Source of the DNA: Adiantum capillus-veneris
Lineage: Eukaryota; Streptophyta; Polypodiopsida; Polypodiales; Pteridaceae
NCBI GenBank assembly: GCA_014529385.2
Contig: CM043952.1
Location: 156,957,057-157,021,056, forward strand
DNA: 64,000 bases
Direction of reading: 5' to 3'
A program made the position numbers and the translations under genes. The notes beneath the pieces were generated by a model, which was not told the DNA's origin, did no database searches, and worked only from the letters and a program-made list of their open reading frames with translations. Positions 59,087-64,000 of this stretch are shown one piece after another. Position 1 is the first letter of the stretch, and the number at the start of each line of letters is the position of its first letter.

Positions 59087-59478
59087 GGCTCAACCATGCA
59101 GTTCAATTGGGCTAATTTTGTTTTCCAGCATTTGCAGGACCTTCGAGAAAAAGGATACTACGATGCCCATGTTGAAAAGTGGAGGGTGCGTAATACCCAC
59201 CCCTCAAGTCAAAAAACAAAGGAGGGCTCCGCAAAAACAAAGGACGATTGCGTTGGCCAAGTGGCTCCGAACGTTGTTTCTGCTGCCAGGGCAACACCCC
59301 TCTCTATTAACAACTCTCACAAAGTGACAACAAGCTTGTCATATTTTGCGCTGTCTGATTGGTAGCACATCATGAGTGCAAGTGACCATCTTAGAAATCG
59401 ACTGCAGGATGCTAAATAACAACTCAAGAATGCGGGTCAGGAGCTTGAACCTGCAAGCGTTCTGAAAGCAAGCCATGA
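59087..59478 (+). pseudogene. Unrecognised ORF, 3' part after the LTR element
   Basis: Continuation of the 47770-48079 frame: MQFNWANFVFQHLQDLREKG, YYDAHVEKWRVRNTHPSSQK, a Lys/Ser-rich region, stop at 59363-59365. The same frame then continues as a likely coiled coil (NRLQDAK...QLKNAGQELEPA) with more stops to about 59478. Here the gypsy G3 integrase text begins, marking the right edge of the inserted segment. Confidence 0.6.
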
Positions 59479-59930
59479 TATACAGGTTTAGCAGGAGAAC
59501 ACTTTTCTAGTGACCCCACTGCTAGAGCTATTTTAATGGCAGGTATATGGTGGACAACATTATTTGCTGATACCAAAGAATTTGTAAGGAGATGTGATGC
59601 ATGTCAGAGGGCACAAATGCCAATGAGAGTAGATAACATGCCACTAAGGCTAATGATGGGAGCACGTGATTTTGCAAAATGGGGAATAGATTTTGTAGGA
59701 CCAATCCAACCACCTGCTTATAGGATGCAATCTCAACATATCATTGTGGCAACAAATTATCTAACTAAATGGTCAGAAGCACGAGCCACAAGAAAGAATG
59801 ATGCACGAAGAACAACAATATTCTTATATGAGTGCATCTTTACAAAGATTCGGATTACCAATTGAATTGGTAAGTGATAGGGAAATCCATTTCTTAAACG
59901 AAGTGATTGAGCACTTGTAGTTTTAGTTTA
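59479..59930 (+). pseudogene. Gypsy G3 integrase N-terminus and core
   Basis: GEHFSSDPTARAILMAGIWW, then the zinc-binding RRCDACQRAQ (about 59590-59620) and WGIDFVGPIQPP. The first catalytic Asp is replaced: ATNYLTKWSEA (about 59752) has Asn where integrases have Asp. After a frameshift near 59850, FGLPIELVSDREIHFLNEV keeps the second Asp (SDR). The Glu region is missing because unrelated sequence begins near 59930. Confidence 0.85.
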
Positions 59931-61820
59931 TTCACTAAAACAATGAGAGGCGGAAGTAAAAAAATAGACCCGGTGGCCTCTACACCAAGACTATGCACAA
60001 TGGCCTCATCATGGGGAATACGCAATAGGGGCACCACCTAGCAAGATATGCGGCTAGGACGCATACATATACACAATGAAACATGCCATGAAAAACAATT
60101 TCAAGATCCACACCCAAATGTGGAATGGGGTGGTTAGAGAATAAGGTGAGAGGAGTGGTGAGTGAGTGAGAATGGGCTCGCTACTCGTGCATGTAGTAAG
60201 GAAGATAACGAGGTCAGGGATACATGCATGTATGCTCACTTCTCATACAAAAGGTGGCGAATCCGCACACCTCAAGATGGAAGTAGCAAGATGATAGGAA
60301 TATGAGAGGGAGAGAGAGTGTGTGTGTATGGTGGCGAATCCGCACACCTTAACATAAGCAGAAAAAAAATGGCAAGGAATAAGCATATACCATACTCACA
60401 ATGAGATGTATCCAAGGCGAATTTTTTTTTGGCACCAACATGGAGTGTGTTGATTGCTTGCAAAAGATGAATAGAATAGGTAGCGTATGGCAAGAAAATG
60501 AGAAGGGAACAAGATCGTAGGAGGCATAATGGAGAGATGGGAGTTGATGGCGAGGAATATCATGAGTGTTTCCACCCTTCTTCTTCTTGAAATTGTGCCT
60601 TCAACCCTTAATTACAAGTGGTGTGGAGGTGTGGTGCTCATCTTTTGTGCATGGTGATGGTGATGATGATGGTGTTGTGATTATGTGATTAGGGTTCATG
60701 CTACAAGAATGTAGCACAAGAGTGTGTATGGATAGGTGTGTGTGTGTGTGTGTTTTTCTTAGTGAGCTCTCATGGCCTCCTTATATAGGGAAGGAGGGAA
60801 GGTTTTAGCAATATTTCTAATTGAGGTGAGTGTCCCACTCTGGTGACTAGGAAAATGGGGTGCATGTGACTGTGGCTCCCATCTTGTCTCCTCATTATTT
60901 AAAATACCAGAGTCAATAGAGAGAGAAGAAGAGAGAATGTGGGTAGGATGTAGAGGATAGGAGATATTTACAATAGTCTAGCTTTGGATAGACATAAGCT
61001 TATTGGGGAGAGAAGAGAGAGGTAAGAAAATTATAAGAGAGGTTGTCGAAAGTGGATAATTGTTGATGAGGATGGATCCTCCCAAAATGGTGATAGAAAC
61101 ACTCTAGACTTTCCAAGACCTCATTAAAAGAGCCTTGTCTCTTGGAATCATGCTTGAAGACTTGTAGAACCATAGCCATTATAGTGGGAAGAAAACTAGG
61201 GATGGCCTGTGTCACCATTACATGAGAAAACTGGGGTCCACTACAAAAATCATAGCTCCGCGTTCATGACTCCAAAAATTCTGAAAAACTTTGAGCTAAA
61301 AGTTGAGATCACGAGCTACATCTTTTATGTTGAACGCTCCTTCAGATTCGGGGTTCTTCTCTACTTAAAAAATTCAGCCAAATAATGTATTATTTGTGGC
61401 TGCAAAAGTCTTTTGGTGGTCTCCTTTGAGTGGACTTCTCTCTTGCCTTCAAGTGTAAGCTCCTTCATGTGTATGAAAACATAACCTAGAGTTTTGAAAA
61501 GATTGGCAATCATCTAGATGGAGGTATTATTGAAATTTGAAAGTGGGGTTGAGGTTTGAAAATGAAAACTAGTGAATAAAATATTTGGTAGGGTGGAACA
61601 ATATACATACATGAAAAATATATTTAAAAATACTAAAATATATATTGTAATTTAGAATATATATATTTAATATTTAAGGTCAAAAGAGAGATCAACAAAG
61701 AAAGCTTACTTATTTATGCTACATCGTGATTGATTAGCATAAGTCTTATTTATTTAATAAAGGCTAAAACGTTTGTGAAAAAGGAAGAAAAAATCAAAAG
61801 TAACTTATATAATAGGAAAT
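59931..61820. other. Unclassified insert inside gypsy G3 integrase
   Basis: About 1.9 kb between the integrase core and its C-terminal part. It carries two direct copies of GGTGGCGAATCCGCACACCT (60253, 60332), a GAGAG/GTGTG tract (60305-60330), a (GT)n run (60735-60755) and A+T-rich DNA towards 61700. No coding domain is recognised in either strand, and no clear terminal repeats or target duplication are visible. Confidence 0.5.
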
Positions 61821-61823
61821 ATT

Positions 61824-63157
61824 TTGGTAAAAGAGCAAAAATATATGGGGGGTTGCCATGCATGGAAAAGCTTGCCTCAACAACATATCCCAAAGTTCAA
61901 AAAGAAAGGAGATGGACCTTTTGTAATCAAAGATGTATCTCCTAGTGGAGTAGTGAAACTTGCAACTGTAGATGGTGAGATAATGGCCAATTGGATTAGT
62001 GAGTGTAGATTAAGGAATCATAACCTACCACTACCTCATGAGCTATTAGAACGCGTGCATTCATCAAAAGAACGCAATTTAAAGACACAACAAGTGATAG
62101 ACAAAGCACAAGAAGAACCTCGCATTCGAATATTGAAGCAGAAAGCTGTAATGAAGTTTCAAACAGAGCCAATTTCTCTCAGTACAATGCAATCGGATAT
62201 GGTTAGATTCACACAGGCTCTAGCAGAAGATGAGGTAGAGACAGATAATGAATGGCTAGATGGAATTGATCTTTGCATTGAAGGGGATCTTAAAAATGAG
62301 ATCAAAGTCAGGGCTCTCACGTATACAGGAGAAAGGATCAATGCAGTAAGCTACTCAACATATAGAAAAACTACAACTCAACCGCTAGAAGCTTGCCACA
62401 CTAAGGTCAAAGGATGCAATAAGAATCTAATGCCCACTCTAGGGGCAATCAATCTGAACTTACTAGTGAATGGATTTTCTTGTCTGCATCATTTCCTATG
62501 CCTGCGAGATGAACATATGGATGAAGACATGGTATTGGGAGTTTCGTGGATGCGTACTTACAAGGCAGTACAAAACTAGACTGCAAACAATCTAGAACTC
62601 TCTTTAAAAGGTAGAGATTTACAAGTGCCTTTTTCTTATAGCAAGGAGGAATGGAAAGATAGTCTTTCAAGACCAAAGAATAAAGCTTCAAAGAAAAATG
62701 CCATGTGTACAGAAGAGAAAAAGCCAATTTATGCCTAGACGGCCAGATTTTACCAGCATCGCACCAGGATGCAAGGAGTTTGGCAATATTGGGTACCAAA
62801 ATCTCAACTACAGGGTAATCCCAAGCAGATAAACAAAGTGCAACAACAAAGTAGAAGTCGGAATGTCAAAGTAAAGTCTCCAAAAACTGCAACAGTTTCA
62901 AGGAAACCAAGTTCAGTGCAAAAGTTGATTTGGAGACCAAAGAATGTCAACATGAGAAACCAACCAAGGGAGCTACTAAAAAATGGATACCAAAAATTAG
63001 CCAAGTCCAAACCAAGCTAGTTGAAGAAAAGGTAGAAGTGCTAGCTCCAAAAAGAGTCTACAAAACAATCAAGGAAGAGTGGAAGAGTGTATCAGTTGCA
63101 AAATGTGTTATTCAAAAGAACAAGTTCTTTGCAAACCTCTACAGTAGAAATCCTTGA
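61824..63157 (+). pseudogene. Gypsy G3 integrase C-terminus with extra 3' ORF
   Basis: PKFKKKGDGPFVIKDVSPSG...LATVDGEIMANWISECRLR is an integrase C-terminal (SH3-like) block. The frame continues for about 350 codons past it: an acidic region (AEDEVETDNEWLDGIDLC), a retropepsin-like end (DEDMVLGVSWMRTYKAVQN) and a basic tail with repeated W-x-P-K (YWVPKSQ, IWRPKN and, in the next frame, KWIPKIS). TAG at 62577 and 62737 (both could be former Trp or Gln codons) and a late shift interrupt it. An ORF after integrase is known in Tat/Athila-like elements; the identity of this one is open. Confidence 0.65.
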
Positions 63158-63328
63158 GTTTTATGCTCAACACCCCTTTCTTGCATGGCATTGTGTTTTT
63201 AATTGCATAAACCTCCAAAGCATGGTAGAGCCAAATTGGTCTATGCACAGACACAAAGTTTCAACCCATGCGCAATCAACACATAAGACACAATCAATTT
63301 TGAGTGTTCCAAGTAGGAGGGGGGAAAG

Positions 63329-64000
63329 TGAACCTAAAGTGGATTTTACTGCTATATGATAGCATATAAAAGGGAATGTTTGAGTATAAAACCAGAAAGT
63401 GCTTATGTTAATGCATGGTTTTCTTGTATAATCAACTGATAATGCCCTTATATCTAAAGAAAGGGGATACATGCCCATACAATCCCCAAAAATGCTTGCA
63501 TATAGTTTAAATACTAGTAAAAAAAGACCAAAAACTATGCCAATTTGCTTGATTTTGTTACTTTTTTGGTGATTTTGGAGCCAAGAAGAAGAAAATTACC
63601 AGAACATAAATAAGCAATGCTCCTTGGTTGAATCTACTAATTATTGGCTTGTTAAATTGATTTTTGATTGTAATTTTCTAATTTTTCTTAACTCCAAGAA
63701 TAAAAAGAGAAGAAATTAATAATAATTAGCCACATCCTTTGATGGAAGAGCCATGTCATTGGTTCAATTTGGAAAATGTTGACGGAAAGCCAAAATTAGG
63801 CCGTCAAAGCATGATTTTGCAAAATCTTCACTGATTGGGGTAACGAACTCCAAATCGCGTGATTTTTGAAGCTAAAGTAGATTTTAGGACTTACTGGGAC
63901 TAAGTGGGGAGTTTGAATAAAAGTGTCCAAAAAAGCTAGGGTATAGATATCTTAGGTGCCCTAGAATAACCTCATTTCTACTTGGACATTCTAGAGGAGA
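63329..64000 (+). repeat. Candidate 3' LTR of gypsy G3 (runs off the window)
   Basis: A long purine run AGTAGGAGGGGGGAAAG (63312-63328) follows the coding remnant, as a polypurine tract should, and is followed by TGAACC, a possible LTR start. The remaining 672 bp is A+T-rich and non-coding. Without the 5' LTR in view this rests on the tract alone. Confidence 0.45.

Overview
This window looks like repeat-dense nuclear DNA from a land plant. The evidence is an AP2/ERF transcription-factor gene with a short GT-AG intron, plant-type Ty1/copia and Ty3/gypsy LTR retrotransposons (primer sites of the initiator-Met and the TGGCGCC type), CACTA and hAT transposase remnants, long GA/CT, TA and AC microsatellites, and A+T-rich spacers. 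The sequence does not fix the species. A large-genome vascular plant (fern, lycophyte or gymnosperm) is a guess. Only one ordinary host gene looks intact.

Layout. 1-2577: 3' end of a chromovirus-like gypsy element (integrase, chromodomain, 3' LTR). 2578-4060: degenerate motif array. 4590-6590: broken CACTA transposase (Tnp2). 7165-13642: full-length copia copy E1 (target duplication AGATG), with a 1.3-kb DNA element inside its gag. 13643-18010: mostly non-coding, with GA/CT tracts and a ~150-bp tandem array. 18173-20470: hAT transposase pseudogene. 20838-21780: unrecognised minus-strand remnant. 22310-22622 plus 27745-28951: minus-strand protein-kinase-like pseudogene cut in two by copia copy E2 (22623-27744, target duplication CCCTC). 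28985-29545: 85-bp minisatellite. 31288-32935: probable short LTR element. 34464-36874 (-): ERF group X / ABR1-like gene with an ACGT-box promoter cluster upstream.

39338-64000 is a nest of LTR elements. Gypsy G2 (39338-46085) belongs to the same family as the copy at 1-2577 and has lost the catalytic half of RT and most of integrase. A second gypsy family, G3, supplies RNase H at 46086-46727, integrase at 59479-59930, an integrase C-terminus plus an extra ORF at 61824-63157, and a candidate 3' LTR from 63329. Its pol is interrupted by an unclassified segment carrying its own ORF. That ORF is in turn interrupted by a 10.86-kb minus-strand LTR element (48223-59081, target duplication CAAGT, TGGCGCC primer site). 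Removing the latter and one CAAGT restores the frame of the interrupted ORF.

The most unusual content is the 48223-59081 element. It has one long degenerate minus-strand ORF with a zinc-knuckle-like motif, repeated aromatic-x-D-x-x-G motifs and two retropepsin-like segments, but no recognisable RT, RNase H or integrase. Its ~3-kb leader holds eight copies of a near-perfect palindrome centred on TCGCGA, mostly ~285 bp apart. Also notable: both copia copies share an in-frame gag stop and an Asp-to-Asn change at the protease active site, which suggests amplification in trans.
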